From NCBI GenBank assembly GCA_947044405.1, contig CAMRHE010000167.1:2959001-3023000 (forward strand): a DNA stretch of 64,000 nt. The letters are read 5' to 3'. The notes beneath the pieces are model-generated. The model did not search any database and was not told where the DNA came from. It saw only the letters and a program-made list of their open reading frames with translations. A program made the translations under genes and the position numbers. The DNA comes from Leptodactylus fallax (Eukaryota > Chordata > Amphibia > Anura > Leptodactylidae). Below, one piece after another: positions 10,637 to 20,395 of this stretch (its first letter is position 1; each line of letters opens with the position of its first letter).

Positions 10637-11900
10637 GGTACACCCCAGATTTAGAGGTTACGAGAGAAAAAAAAACAGATGTGATCCCCCAAATCATAGG
10701 AGCTACTGGGGATATAGTAGGGAATTTGGTGTTCCCAATGTACTCCTCACAGCTTACATATTCACTCTTTACCATCCGCCGTGCATTCACGTCTGGGATA
10801 CTAATGCTTACTACAGCCCTTGATAAATTATTTGAGGGGTGCAGTTTTCAAAATGGGGTCATTCCATAGGGGATTCCACTTTACTGGTACTTTAGAGGCT
10901 TTGCAAGCATGACATGGCGTCCAAATACCAAACATCTAAATCTGCGCTCCAAAAGTTACATAGCGCTCCTTCACATCTGCGCCCTGCTCTGTGCCCAAAC
11001 TGCAGTTTATGCCCACATGTATGACACGGGTGTACCCAGGATAACGTACTTTATGTCATATGTGGGAATAAACTGCTGTTTGGGCACAGAAGGGAAGGAG
11101 CACTATTTTGGTTTTTGGAGCACAGATTTAGATGGTTTGGTTTTTGGACGCCATGACACTTTTACAGAGTTGCTGAAACACCAGTAAAGTGGAATCCCCT
11201 GACATGTGACCTCATTTTGGAAACTACACCCCTGAAGGAACTTATCCACGGGTAAAATGGGCATGTTTTACCCTCAAGTGTTGCATTAATTAATTTTCCA
11301 GAAATGAATACGCAGCTGATGGTGAAAGGTGAAAATGACAATTTTTCCAGGAATACGTCATTTCAGTGCGTAATATGTTGTGCCTGGCTTGTATCAGAAA
11401 CAAATGCTCCAAATGCTGTTGTGTCGGGGATACCCATTTAACAGTTTTTGTAGTGTGTGTTTCAGCTGACCACAAGCTGGGCACAACATATCGGGCACTG
11501 AAATGGCGTATCTCTGGAAAAAATTTCAATTATCAGCTGCACATTCATTTCTGGAAATTAAATTAATGCAACATTCAAGGGTTAAAAATGCTCACTACCC
11601 TACTTGATAAATCCCTTGAGGGATGTAGTTTGCAAAGTGGGGTTATGTATCTGCAGGTTCTACTTTACTGCCAATTCAGGGGCTCTGCAAAAGTGGCAGG
11701 ACGTCCAAAAACCAAACTGTGCTCCAAAAACCAAAATAGCGCTCCTTACCTTCTGTGCCCAGCTGTGCCCAAACTGCAGTTCACACCAATATAAGGCGTT
11801 GCTAAGTACATTATCCTGGGTACACCAGTGTCATACATGTGGGCATAAACTGCCAATTGGGCACTCAGCAGGGTGCCCATTGGGTAGTATGACTATCTGT
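10637..11900. repeat. Long palindromic part of the TTAA hairpin element
   Basis: Long inverted segments face each other: AAAGTGGAATCCCC near 11187 answers GGGGATTCCACTTT near 10873, and TTTTGGACGCCATGACA answers ATGACATGGCGTCCAAA near 10910. Blocks such as TCAATAAATT-like and GGGCACAGAAGG recur in both orientations. It is non-coding; the short ORFs are by-products. The copy at 25780-26640 has the same internal order. Confidence 0.75.
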
Positions 11901-12110
11901 TTGAAAAGCAGAGCATTTCACAATTTGAAAATTGCTATTTTTTTCAAAATTTCCATCAAATTTCCTATTTTTAATATAAATAAATACAAAAATATTGATC
12001 AATTTTTACCACTATCATGAAGTACAATGTCTCACGAAAAAACACTCTTAAAATCACTTGTGTAAGTTAAAGCGTATTAAAGTTATTGCCATATAAAGTG
12101 ACATATGAGA

Positions 12111-14541
12111 CCTCTGCATCTCAGCGCAGGCGGCGATACAATGACGTCATTGCACCTCCTAAGCTGAGATGCGGACGTGGGTGAAGAAGAGGAGGCAGCG
12201 GCTACATCAAGGCATCGCAGGTAGGTTTGGATATTTTTTTTTTTTTATATATAAATAGGCCGTAACCTGCTTTTAGACCCCAGAGTATAATAATAGTTCA
12301 TGGGTGGGTTAATATGGAGCAGAATACTGTGTGCAGGGGCCACTATGGGGCATAATTACGTGTGCAGGGGCCACTATGGAGTATAATACCAAGTGCAGGG
12401 GCCACTATGGAGTATACTACCAAGTGCAGGGGCCACTATGATGCATAATACCGTGTACAGGGGCCACTATGGAGCATAATACTGAGTGCAGGGGCCACTA
12501 TAGAGCATAATACCATGTGCAGGGGCCGCTGCAGGGCATAATACTGTGTGCAGGGGCCACTATGGGGCATAATACCGAGTGCAGGGGCCACTATGGAGCA
12601 TAATACCGTGTGCATGGGCCACTATGGAGCATAATATCGAGTGCAGGGGCCACTATGGAGCATAATACCATGTGCAGGGACCAGTATGGGATATAATACC
12701 ATGTGCAGGGGCCACTATCAGGCATAATAACGTGTGCAAGGGCCGCTGCAGGGCATAATACTGTGTGCAGGGGCCACTATGAGGCATAATACCGTGTGCA
12801 AGGGCCGCTGCAGGGCATAATACTGTGTGCAGGGGCCACTATGAGGCATAATACTGTGTACAAGGGCCGCTGCAGAGCATAATACTGTGTGCAGGGGCCA
12901 CTATGGAGCATAATACCATGTGCAGGGGCCGCTGCGGGGCATAATACCGTGTGCAGGGGCCGCTGCGAGGCATAATACAGTGTGCCGGGGCCGCTGCGGG
13001 GCATTATACCGTGTGCAGGGGCTGCTATGGGGCATAATACTGCGTGCAGGGGCCACTGCGGGGCATAATACCGTGTAATACTGTGTGCATGGGCCGCTGT
13101 GGGCCATAATACCGTGTAATACTGTATTAAAAAAAAAACCCTACTCACCTGTCCCTTGTGCTCTGATGTCTCCCACCGCAGTCTGGTTCTGCTGCTCTGG
13201 TGTTTTCTTCTGGCAGAAGTCCCCACCGCACGTAACCGCTGAGGTCGCTGACATGGGACATCACAGTGCTGTGGGGAAGAAAACACCGGAGCAGCAGGAC
13301 TGAAACGCACTGATTGACACCAGAGCACCTTCCCCAGCCTCATATTAAAAAAGTGGTTATCCTGGTCAACCCCTTTAAGGTGGCACTTGGGCTTTATTAA
13401 AGGGTCTTTCCAGCTCATTTTTATTGATGTTCTATCCTTAGGACAGATTATCAATAAGAGATCAGTAGACCCCCCCCTCTGATCAGATATTTGAAGGGGC
13501 AATGGCGCCTGTTTATATCACACGCTGTCTGTTTATAGTGACCGTGTGATGTAATTCCAGCCTTGTCACATAGACATGTATAGGACAAGGCTGTAGTTAC
13601 ATTACATGGCCGCTATGAAATGAATGACACTGTAAACAGAGAAGCGGTCACGGCGCTTACACAGGTACCACAGAGTGGGTTTTTGAGCCCCACTGATTAG
13701 TTTATTAATGACCTGGAAAACCTTTTAATTAGTTAACACCTGGGGCTTTAATAATAAGTTGTACTATTTATACAGGGTACACACGGGTATTATTAATATA
13801 TAGATGCACTTGGGAGTTCATTATGGGGGGTTATATCATATATTTTATAATTGGGGTAGCAGCAGGATGGGTGTGTAGGTGAGGACAATGTGGGTCGGAT
13901 GCCTGGAAAAGTGAGGAGCCAAAGATGTCTGTTTTGCAAACTTTACAGAGACAAGTCACAGCTGGAAGAAGTGGTCATGGCGGTCTAAAGGGAAGAGAAG
14001 AGAAATGTGAAGGATTAGTCAGAGACGTCACCTGTAAGTCACAAAATGTTTATTGCACTTGTATTGATGGGGGTCTGTCTGCTGAGACCCCCACTGAGCC
14101 TGAGAATTGGTTTTTTTCACCCCACTGGGTGGGAATACAGCCTGACCACAGCCAGGCTGAATATAGGTGTGTCACTTGGCGGATGGACAAACCCGCGGGG
14201 CTCTCATTCACTTAAATGGGAGTGACAAAGAACAGTACTCAGCTATCTGCGGCGCTCCTATTATAGAGAATGGTGGCCATGTGGGCTCATCCATCCACCA
14301 AGCAGAAGATGTGTGAAGTTACTTTCATTGTTAATGCCGTGTTGTTGATCTGATACTGAAGTAATACAGTAAGAAGAATTCTTAAAAACTGTTTCATAAG
14401 TTTGTATATGTTTAATGTATGTTTAACAGTGTGCGACGCTAACAGCATGAAAACACAATTTCATTTTTTTTTTTTTTTGGTGGGGGGGGGGCGTCTTTCG
14501 ATAGTACGCCTCAGGCAGTAAAGAGGCTAGGTTCACCACTG
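12111..14541. mobile_element. Dispersed repeat carrying a 31-bp minisatellite, copy A
   Basis: From about 12279 (ACCCCAGAGTATAATAATAG) to 14541 (GGCTAGGTTCACCACTG) this matches the repeat at 27088-30211 in the same order: tandem array, GCGGTCACGGCGCTTACACA block, CAAACTTTACAGAGA block, poly-T/G tract and the GGTTCACCACTG end. The end, read inverted, is CAGTGGTGAACC, which resembles hAT termini. A GC-rich piece with TGACGTCA (12121-12215) lies on the left. It encodes no transposase. A smaller embedded MITE (about 13380-13500) shares TCCTTAG...ATCAATA...GATCAGT with 63440-63785. Confidence 0.65.
12300..13130. repeat. 31-bp minisatellite array
   Basis: About 26 units of a 31-base monomer (core GCATAATACCGTGTGCAGGG followed by GCCACTATGGA) run in tandem, with point variants such as CGCTGCGGG for CACTATGGA. 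The long minus-strand ORF over it (12777-13502) exists because 31-mers without stops repeat in all frames. Related arrays occur at 27110-27500, 41580-42220, 42840-44220 and 45118-45290. Confidence 0.95.
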
Positions 14542-14542
14542 G

Positions 14543-15158
14543 TTAAATCAGTATTCAGGAGGGCAATGGGACGATAATTAGGTCAGTCCTGGTGGTCCTT
14601 ACGGGGTGTAGGGACTAGGGTGATATGGGAATGAAGCATGGACTGAGGGATGGGAGCACCATCCAAGAAGGTGTTAAAGAGGCGACACATGTGCGGAAGC
14701 AAGTCAGAGCAGAAAGTCTTGTAGTAGACATAAGTGAACCCATCCGGGCCCGATGCCTTGCCACCCGGGAGAGCCCCGCATCAAGCTCCACCTCCATGAT
14801 CGGAGTATTCAGGCTATCAAGTGCTGATGTTGGGAGCTTAGAAAGGGGACAGGAATCAAGATAAGAACGCAAGGCCGGTTCCGAACCCGCACGGGGGGGG
14901 GGAAAGTTATACAGCCTAGAGTAGTAGTCCTTAAACAGGGATGCTATCGAATCAGGGTGATGGTGCAGGGTGCCATGAGGGCCATGAATCGCATGCGGAG
15001 AGGAGGAGGCCTGGTGGTGATGCAGGGTCTTAGCAAGCAGAGTGTGGGCTTTGTTGCCCCTCTCATAGTAACACTGGCGACTGTAGAGGAGGAGATGCTG
15101 GGTTGCCTGAGTAGCGAGATCATGAAGATCCGCCCTAGCAGCTACCAGTTGATGGAGA
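14543..15158 (-). pseudogene. L1 ORF2, block 2 of a split copy
   Basis: The minus-strand translation carries YYSRLYNF, LNTPIMEVELDAGLSRVARH and, near 14550-14600, the RT lead-in that reads as YRPIALLNTD-like with stops. It is the linker between L1 endonuclease and RT. Its left border is TTAA, shared with the RT block at 6547-7322. Its right border is GGAGA, the target duplication of the ERV. It therefore records both insertions into one L1. Confidence 0.85.
15154..15158. other. ERV target-site duplication, left
   Basis: GGAGA immediately before the LTR TG, duplicated at 21738-21742. The L1 reading continues across when one copy and the provirus are removed. Confidence 0.95.
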
Positions 15159-16489
15159 TGTATTGCAAAATAGCTGCCCTTGATAAAATGGCTGCTTATG
15201 ACAAGATTTTTATGATAGCCAGGCCATAGTAACCTTAATTTTAACCCGGTGTAAAATAATGTCTACATACTCTATCAAAAGACTCTGTTTAAGGACATAT
15301 CTATACCAACCAGATCAACAGGTGATATTTGTATGTGCATACTAATTAGATCAACGACGCTGTCTAAAGTGATATTTACATACCTATACAGATTAGATCA
15401 ACAACGCTGTTTAAGGTGATATCTATATGTACATGCTAATTAGATCACAGGACGCTGTTTAAGGTGATATCTATATGTACATACTAATTAGATCACAGGA
15501 CGCTATTTAAGGTGATATCTATATGTACATGCTAATTAGATCACAGGACGCTGTTTAAGTCGATATCTATATGTACATGCTAATTAGATCAAAAGACTCT
15601 GTTTAAAGCGTATATGTCACGAGACATATTCAAATGGAAATTGGCCCCTTCCACATGAATATGAGCTTGGAGAAGAGTAAAGGCCTTACAAATGTGTATC
15701 ACTTCTGTAACCGCCCATTGTATGACATACACAAAGGGTATATGATGGGAAACTTCCCCCAGCATTATGTTGCATTTTCTTGAGGGCAGATCATTGGGGA
15801 TGCCTGTTGATGCTGCATGCTGTCACATGGCTGAGTGATGCTTCCTACAGATACCCTTATCAGAACTAAGCTTAGCAGTGTTGTAAGTATTTGATTTGAT
15901 TACCGTGCTATACCTGCTGTATTGTAAGTGTTGAATATATATCATAGTTTCATTGACTTTGATATTTGATTATACTTTGCTTTATTGCAAGGGTTGATTT
16001 GATATACTTTAAGTATTTGATTACCTTACTATACCTGCTGTATTGTAAGTGTTGAATATATCATAGTTTGATTGACTTTGATATTTGATTATACCTTGCT
16101 TTATTGCAAGGGTTGATTTGATATACTTTCTGATACTTTTAAGTGTTGTAAGTATTTGATTTGATTACCTTACTATACCTGCTGTATTGTAAGTGTTGAA
16201 TATATCATAGTTTGATTGACTGTGATATTTGATTGTACCCTGCTATACCCGTTGTATTGCAAGGTTTGATTATACCTTCTAATATTTGTTATACTTTTCC
16301 TTGTTGTAAAACCTTTTGCTATACTTTTTCCTTGTTGTAAAACCTTTTGCTATACTCTTCTTAGTGAAATGTTACCTTTTGCTATCTTCTTAATAAAATG
16401 TTAAGCTATTGGGGATAGTCCAGTGTTTTTACTCTATAACTTTATTCTATTACACGGAATCCAAAGAATCTGTTTCATTTGGCAATACA
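15159..16489 (+). repeat. ERV 5' LTR
   Basis: 1331 bp, TG...CA with an 8-bp perfect terminal inverted repeat. It contains three sets of internal tandem repeats: a 48-bp unit (ATTAGATCACAGGACGCTGT type) about 6-7 times between 15270 and 15610, a ~128-bp unit about three times between 15890 and 16270, and a ~35-bp CCTTGTTGTAAAACCTTTTG unit near 16300-16370. A polyadenylation signal AATAAA sits at 16392-16397. Tandem U3 repeats often hold enhancers in retroviruses; that role is inferred. I do not see an unambiguous TATA box. Confidence 0.97.
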
Positions 16490-16493
16490 TTTT

Positions 16494-16513
16494 TTGCGTA
16501 GTCGGCAGGATTC
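16494..16513 (+). other. Primer binding site, tRNA-Ser type
   Basis: Five bases after the LTR the sequence reads TTGCGTAGTCGGCAGGATTC. It is complementary to the 3' end of vertebrate tRNA-Ser (…GAATCCTGCCGACTACG plus CCA), with a single mismatch in the CCA complement. The match was made from knowledge of tRNA-Ser ends and not by a search. Confidence 0.85.
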
Positions 16514-16529
16514 CATTTTATAGAATAAA

Positions 16530-17804
16530 ATGTTTAAGAGTAAAACGCAAGCTAGTTCTAATGTGTCTCATGATGTTATTCCACGTTGGGAACAGGCTAT
16601 TTACTTGAGTCCAGCTCAGGAATGTGCTAAATTCACAGGGCTGGGGGAGGATTGGAAAGATCAATTGCGAACTGGCAGCCTGGCAGTGAAATGTTTACAA
16701 AGGGGGTTGGTAAACAATGAATATGTTGATGTGTGTAGGAGGAGGGGTGGGATTTTGCTATCAGCTTACAGACAGCAGAATGAGGAACAGATGTTGTCAC
16801 AGCAATTGTTAACCCTCCAGTCTCAGGAAACTATGAATAAATGTCAAAAGCAGATTTTAGCTGATAAAGGTGATCAATACAAGTGTTATGCTGAACGAAC
16901 AGCGGTTAGGATTGCTCAATATAAATATAGGAAGAGGAGAGGGAAAATTGATAAGAAACAAATTGATGCCTCAGTATTCTCCTCCACTGATGAAGACCCC
17001 CCAGGTGATTTTGAGGGGGATGGTGATTGGGACGATCCCCCTGACCCAATCATAGATCCTCCCCGAGTGAATGCTAAACCCATTATCAGACGAGAGCAGA
17101 CAGCTCGCCCAAATCATTCCCCAAGCACCAAATTGATATTCAATGATTTTTCCACTCAGGAAATTGGGGATATCCTAACCAGATATTCTCAAAAACCTGG
17201 AAAAAAATTAATAGCCTGGTTTGTTCGCATTGTTAATGAAGGGATATCTACCATTCGAGTAGATAATGTGGATGTGATGAAATTCATATCCATAACTCAT
17301 GAACCAGCCATACAATCTTTTATGAGAGTATTTGCTGGACAGAATCAGGATGCCACTCTTTTGCACGTTTTGAGTTGGGGAGTGTTGGATAAGTATCCTA
17401 CTGCAACAGATTGGCCTGAAAATGGCAACATGTGGCATTCCCTTAAGGAATGTGCACAAAGGGTGATGGAAGAAGCTATGAAACTATCCATCCCCACCCA
17501 GACGGCAGATGAATACCTCAGTGAGGTATTTACTACTAGTCTGCGAAATAAGATACTTAAGCTTGCTCCCCCGGCATACAAGACTGCGATGATGACTCTA
17601 TTGATTAACCAAGTAGGGCATCCCTGTGATGAGGTAGTTCAGGCTATCAGAGAGTTAGGAGATTTTGGAGAATGGGGTAAAGAGATTACAGCAGCTGTAA
17701 AGAAAGAGACCCCTAATGACAGGAAGAAAGAGAAAAAGACAGGAGATCAAGGCAAAGATAGGAGGGTGTCCCGAACTGAGATGTTCGAGTTAGAGCTTTG
17801 CTGA
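16530..17804 (+). CDS. gag: ERV gag (matrix-capsid region), open for 424 codons
   Basis: The ATG at 16530 is the first after the primer site and opens 424 codons. No N-terminal Gly for myristoylation is present (MFKSK). Residues about 130-190 are acidic and Pro-rich (linker); the following region (STKLIFNDFSTQEIGDILTR, WFVRIVNEGIS, FAGQNQDATLLHVLSWGVLD) has the helical, Trp/Arg-rich character of a retroviral capsid. The C-terminus is rich in Lys/Asp. No CCHC zinc knuckle is visible. The frame ends by a one-base shift near 17780; its natural continuation is the overlapping stretch to 18064. Gag assembles the particle; identity rests on position, length and character, not on a clear motif. Confidence 0.8.
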   Translation: MFKSKTQASSNVSHDVIPRWEQAIYLSPAQECAKFTGLGEDWKDQLRTGSLAVKCLQRGLVNNEYVDVCRRRGGILLSAYRQQNEEQMLSQQLLTLQSQETMNKCQKQILADKGDQYKCYAERTAVRIAQYKYRKRRGKIDKKQIDASVFSSTDEDPPGDFEGDGDWDDPPDPIIDPPRVNAKPIIRREQTARPNHSPSTKLIFNDFSTQEIGDILTRYSQKPGKKLIAWFVRIVNEGISTIRVDNVDVMKFISITHEPAIQSFMRVFAGQNQDATLLHVLSWGVLDKYPTATDWPENGNMWHSLKECAQRVMEEAMKLSIPTQTADEYLSEVFTTSLRNKILKLAPPAYKTAMMTLLINQVGHPCDEVVQAIRELGDFGEWGKEITAAVKKETPNDRKKEKKTGDQGKDRRVSRTEMFELELC

Positions 17805-18064
17805 AAGCTGGAGTGCCTGCCAAAGATATTGACGGGGTTCCAACTTCTGAATTATGGAAAATGTATAAGGAAAAAATAGGAAAGAATGTGTCTAAAGCTA
17901 GTACTCAGGAATCACACAAGAGACAGCATAATCAGGACACAGCTCCTCCCTCTGCAGAATTCACAGATTTATTCAAAGAGGTGAAGGCATTGTTATTAGA
18001 ACACAAAGCACAGGAGAGAGAAGGAATGTTCCAGGGAGATTCTTCCCGGGAACAATATGATTAA
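17798..18064 (+). pseudogene. gag: ERV gag C-terminal part, frameshifted, ends in TAA before pro
   Basis: This 88-codon stretch overlaps the end of the long gag frame by seven bases in another frame. It has GVPAKDIDGVPTSELWKMYK and a Gln/Lys/Glu-rich helical tail. I see no slippery heptamer, so the shift is more likely an indel than programmed frameshifting. It ends at TAA (18062-18064), and the protease follows in the same frame with no further stop. That layout, gag-stop-pro in one frame, is what gammaretroviruses use for stop readthrough; whether it was functional here is inference. Confidence 0.65.
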
Positions 18065-18442
18065 CAGATTAGCCAAGCCCATTGTGTAGATGCCCGACCC
18101 CATGTAAATTTGAGGATTGATTGGAAACACAAAAATGAACAAAATGTAATTGCATTAGTAGATACGGGGGCGGAGGCTACACTCATTTATGGGAACCCAA
18201 ATAAGCAAATTTGGCTAACAATAGGAGGCCTTCCTGTTAGGCAGTACAGTGTAATTGTAGTTCCAGTGCCTGAAGACATTTTGAAGGGAATGCAGTTACA
18301 CTTGCCTGATGGTAAGTATTCTTTTGGAGTAAAATCTGTGCAAATTAATCCTGTTTTGATAGGGAAATTGAAAATGAAACCTGTTAAGATTCCCAGAGCC
18401 ACAAAAACACTGATTCATAGTCTGTGGCAAATGGGTTGGTAA
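18065..18442 (+). CDS. pro: ERV protease (retropepsin)
   Basis: In frame with the preceding gag tail, the reading frame gives NVIALVDTGAEATLIYGNP about 27 residues in. DTGA is the aspartic-protease active-site loop, with the hydrophobic Leu-Val before it and the flap region (GLPVRQYSVIVVPVPE) after it. Retropepsins are homodimers that cleave Gag and Gag-Pol. The frame stops at 18440-18442, after KIPRATKTLIHSLWQMGW. Reverse transcriptase should follow but does not. The domain is about the usual length (~110 residues). No separate start is needed if it was made by readthrough. Confidence 0.85.
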   Translation, partial: QISQAHCVDARPHVNLRIDWKHKNEQNVIALVDTGAEATLIYGNPNKQIWLTIGGLPVRQYSVIVVPVPEDILKGMQLHLPDGKYSFGVKSVQINPVLIGKLKMKPVKIPRATKTLIHSLWQMGW

Positions 18443-18529
18443 ACTGGATGCCCACCTGGCATTCTCATGATTGAAAAATAGGGACCAAAGAAATATAGGG
18501 AATATGTCATAAAACGAATGTAACCGTTT

Positions 18530-19102
18530 TTCATGTGGATGCTCATACTAATATCAATTCTCTTGACAGACTTTACAACAGCATAGCTGATGAACAATCA
18601 AAGATTGCCAAAAAGCCACCTTCCAGTGGGAACAGACCAGAGGTGTTCCCCTCAGGTTAGAGGTTATAAAAACAATAATATAACAGTGTCCTGTGTGTCA
18701 ACATTCACACACAGGGTAGTGCCCAGGGTGGTAAAGAGATATATCTTGCTAGGCACATTGCCTGGCCAGATTTGGCAGATAGACTTCATTGGATCATTAA
18801 CTGAGTCCAAAGGATGTAAATCTGCCTGCACAGCAGTGGATACATACTCAGGTGTACTGATGGTACACCCCTGTAAGTTTGCCAATGCTAATTCAACCAT
18901 CTGCCTGCTAGAAAATATAGTGCTGTATTATGGCATACCTTTGCAAATGCAATCAGATAATGGTAGCCATTTTAAAAACAATAGAGTGCAGTAATTTGCC
19001 CAGGAGCACAATGTGGAGTGAATCTTTCATGTCCCCTATTGCCCCCGGGCTGCAGGCTTAATTGAGCAGATGAATGGGATGTTTAAACAACAGTTGCAAT
19101 AG
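18530..19102 (+). pseudogene. pol: ERV integrase remnant, DD35E core with stops
   Basis: After the RT deletion, 18530-18590 reads FHVDAHTNINSLDRLYN-like, the RNase H to integrase junction. The core has LPGQIWQIDFIGSL (first Asp), TAVDTYSGVLMVHP, and IPLQMQSDNGSHFKN (second Asp). It then passes stops TAA at 18992 and TGA at 19019 in the same frame and reaches PRAAGLIEQMNG with the third catalytic Glu. Counting through the stops there are 35 residues between the second Asp and the Glu. The frame ends at TAG 19100. The zinc-binding N-terminus is largely lost. It is non-functional. Confidence 0.9.
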
Positions 19103-19357
19103 CTAACTGATGAGGTAATTAATCCTGATTACCAAGGTGAAATTAAAGTGATTTTACACAATGCTGGAGCAGAAGCATTGGGAATACAGGAGGGAGAAAA
19201 ACTACCACAATTGTTAGTCTTGTCATATCCACTAATCACATTAGCCAAAGGAGATGCTCCTACACAGCTGACTGTACAAGGCGCTGGTGGTTTTTGGACA
19301 CTCAGATGGGGCCAAGGTGTGGGTAAAACAGCCACAAGGTCCTCCCACACCAGCTGA
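19103..19357 (+). pseudogene. dUTPase-like remnant after integrase
   Basis: Right after the integrase stop the same frame reads NPDYQGEIKVILHN (motif III of trimeric dUTPases), then IQEGEKLPQLLVL (motif IV) and VQGAGGFW (the Gly-rich motif V). Motifs I and II are missing, so a deletion joined the integrase catalytic end to mid-dUTPase. A dUTPase downstream of integrase is characteristic of ERV-L elements; non-primate lentiviruses and betaretroviruses place it elsewhere. A shifted frame right after it gives VWVKQPQGPPTPAEVIAKG, which could be an integrase C-terminal segment. The enzyme cannot be active. Confidence 0.75.
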
Positions 19358-19437
19358 AGTGATTGCAAAAGGGACTGACAATGTGCTAGTTAATATGACT
19401 CCTGGTACAACTTGATATCAGTACACTCCAGCCAATA

Positions 19438-20379
19438 ATGTGTATTTACGTGAGTAATTTGTGTTCTCTCTCAGGTGTGGATTTTGTTAGCCCTCAGTGG
19501 ATGCCTTCTGGTAGCATGGATTTGGCACGAGCATTATCAAGATCACTGCGGGTCAGAGGACAATCCAAATCGGGAGTGAGGGAGTTGAAGAGACAACTGT
19601 GGTGGAGAACAAAAGAAAATATGTGGCTGTACCTAGCTCGAGTACTGAATATGACAGAATTTTGCCTGAAAAATGGATATTCCAGCAATGTCCTGGAAAC
19701 TTGTTTGGTCGCTGTACCAACTTCTGTTGCAGTATGGACTAAATTGTTACAAATTCAGTTAAAAGATACTGACTTACAGGAAGCCGATCTACATTTCCAT
19801 GTGGATTGGATAAGTCCTTATTATGATTGTGCAAACATCAGAACATGTGAATATATAGGTATGGCTGTATCACTGGTAGGAATACCAGGCTTAGCAGTAT
19901 ATAATCATAAAACTATATCACGCCTGGCTTGCTTTATGGTAAGGAATATAAATATTACTAGTGCCATTATAAAGGATGTTTTGTTAGATTTACAATCACA
20001 TAAGAAAGCAATATTACAAAATAGAGCTGCTATAGATTACTTGTTACTTAAGCATGGTTATGGATGTAACAGTTTTGCAGGAATGTGTTGCTTCAATTTG
20101 TCTGATCATTCAGGAGATGTTCATGACAGGTTGCAGCAACTGCAGGAAATGATTACTCACATTAAACAAGATGTAAATCAAGGTTGGTGGGATTGGCTAT
20201 TAGCCTTCCTACCCGATTTCGGATATCTTCGACAAATTGTCGGAGTCATCCTTTGTATAAAAATTTTTTTAATTATGAGCTGTTGCTGTCTGCAATGTAT
20301 TCCATCCTTATACATTATGTTAAAACCCACTAGGCACCAAACAATAAAAGTAGCTTATGGTGCATATAAGGTTACTTGA
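19438..20379 (+). CDS. env: ERV envelope, open frame with CX6CC transmembrane subunit
   Basis: A 313-codon open frame. A polypyrimidine-AG acceptor (TTGTGTTCTCTCTCAG, ending 19474) sits just inside it, fitting a spliced env message. The surface subunit is short and looks internally deleted; it holds NMTEFCLKNG and ETCLVAVP. The transmembrane part has a hydrophobic Gly-rich stretch (AVSLVGIPGLAVY), a heptad region (IIKDVLLDLQSHKKAILQ), an immunosuppressive-domain-like LQNRAAIDYLLLKHG, the CNSFAGMCC (CX6CC) motif, and a membrane segment near residues 265-295. The type resembles gamma/alpharetroviral envelopes. No clear furin site is seen. The frame ends 16 bp before the 3' LTR. Confidence 0.85.
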   Translation: MCIYVSNLCSLSGVDFVSPQWMPSGSMDLARALSRSLRVRGQSKSGVRELKRQLWWRTKENMWLYLARVLNMTEFCLKNGYSSNVLETCLVAVPTSVAVWTKLLQIQLKDTDLQEADLHFHVDWISPYYDCANIRTCEYIGMAVSLVGIPGLAVYNHKTISRLACFMVRNINITSAIIKDVLLDLQSHKKAILQNRAAIDYLLLKHGYGCNSFAGMCCFNLSDHSGDVHDRLQQLQEMITHIKQDVNQGWWDWLLAFLPDFGYLRQIVGVILCIKIFLIMSCCCLQCIPSLYIMLKPTRHQTIKVAYGAYKVT

Positions 20380-20395
20380 CCTGTCTAGGGTGGAA

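Larger units (their letters stand above)
7319..12110. mobile_element. TTAA-type (piggyBac-like) non-autonomous hairpin element, composite
   Basis: The left end reads TTAACCCCTTCACACATTCT and then a small palindrome around GTACATGTAC, next to the L1 break. Pieces of one repeat continue at 7331-7621, 8241-8603 and 10637-12110, interrupted by two Tc1 elements and a MITE. When those are removed, the joined sequence matches the copies at 1-275 and 25643-26640. TTAA at the left border is the target of piggyBac and Kolobok elements. No transposase is present. The superfamily call is inference from TTAA and the end sequence. The right end is not clean because another repeat abuts it near 12110. Confidence 0.55.

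Noticed and set aside
12300..13130. CRISPR-like array
   Set aside because: Regular 31-bp units follow each other directly with no spacers, and the host is a vertebrate. It is a minisatellite.
12777..13502. 241-codon minus-strand open frame
   Set aside because: It covers the 31-bp minisatellite and flanking repeat. The peptide repeats because of the array, not because of protein selection.
17770..17810. Programmed ribosomal frameshift at the end of ERV gag
   Set aside because: No slippery heptamer is visible in the overlap, and the upstream part of the second frame has a stop only a few codons before. An indel is simpler.
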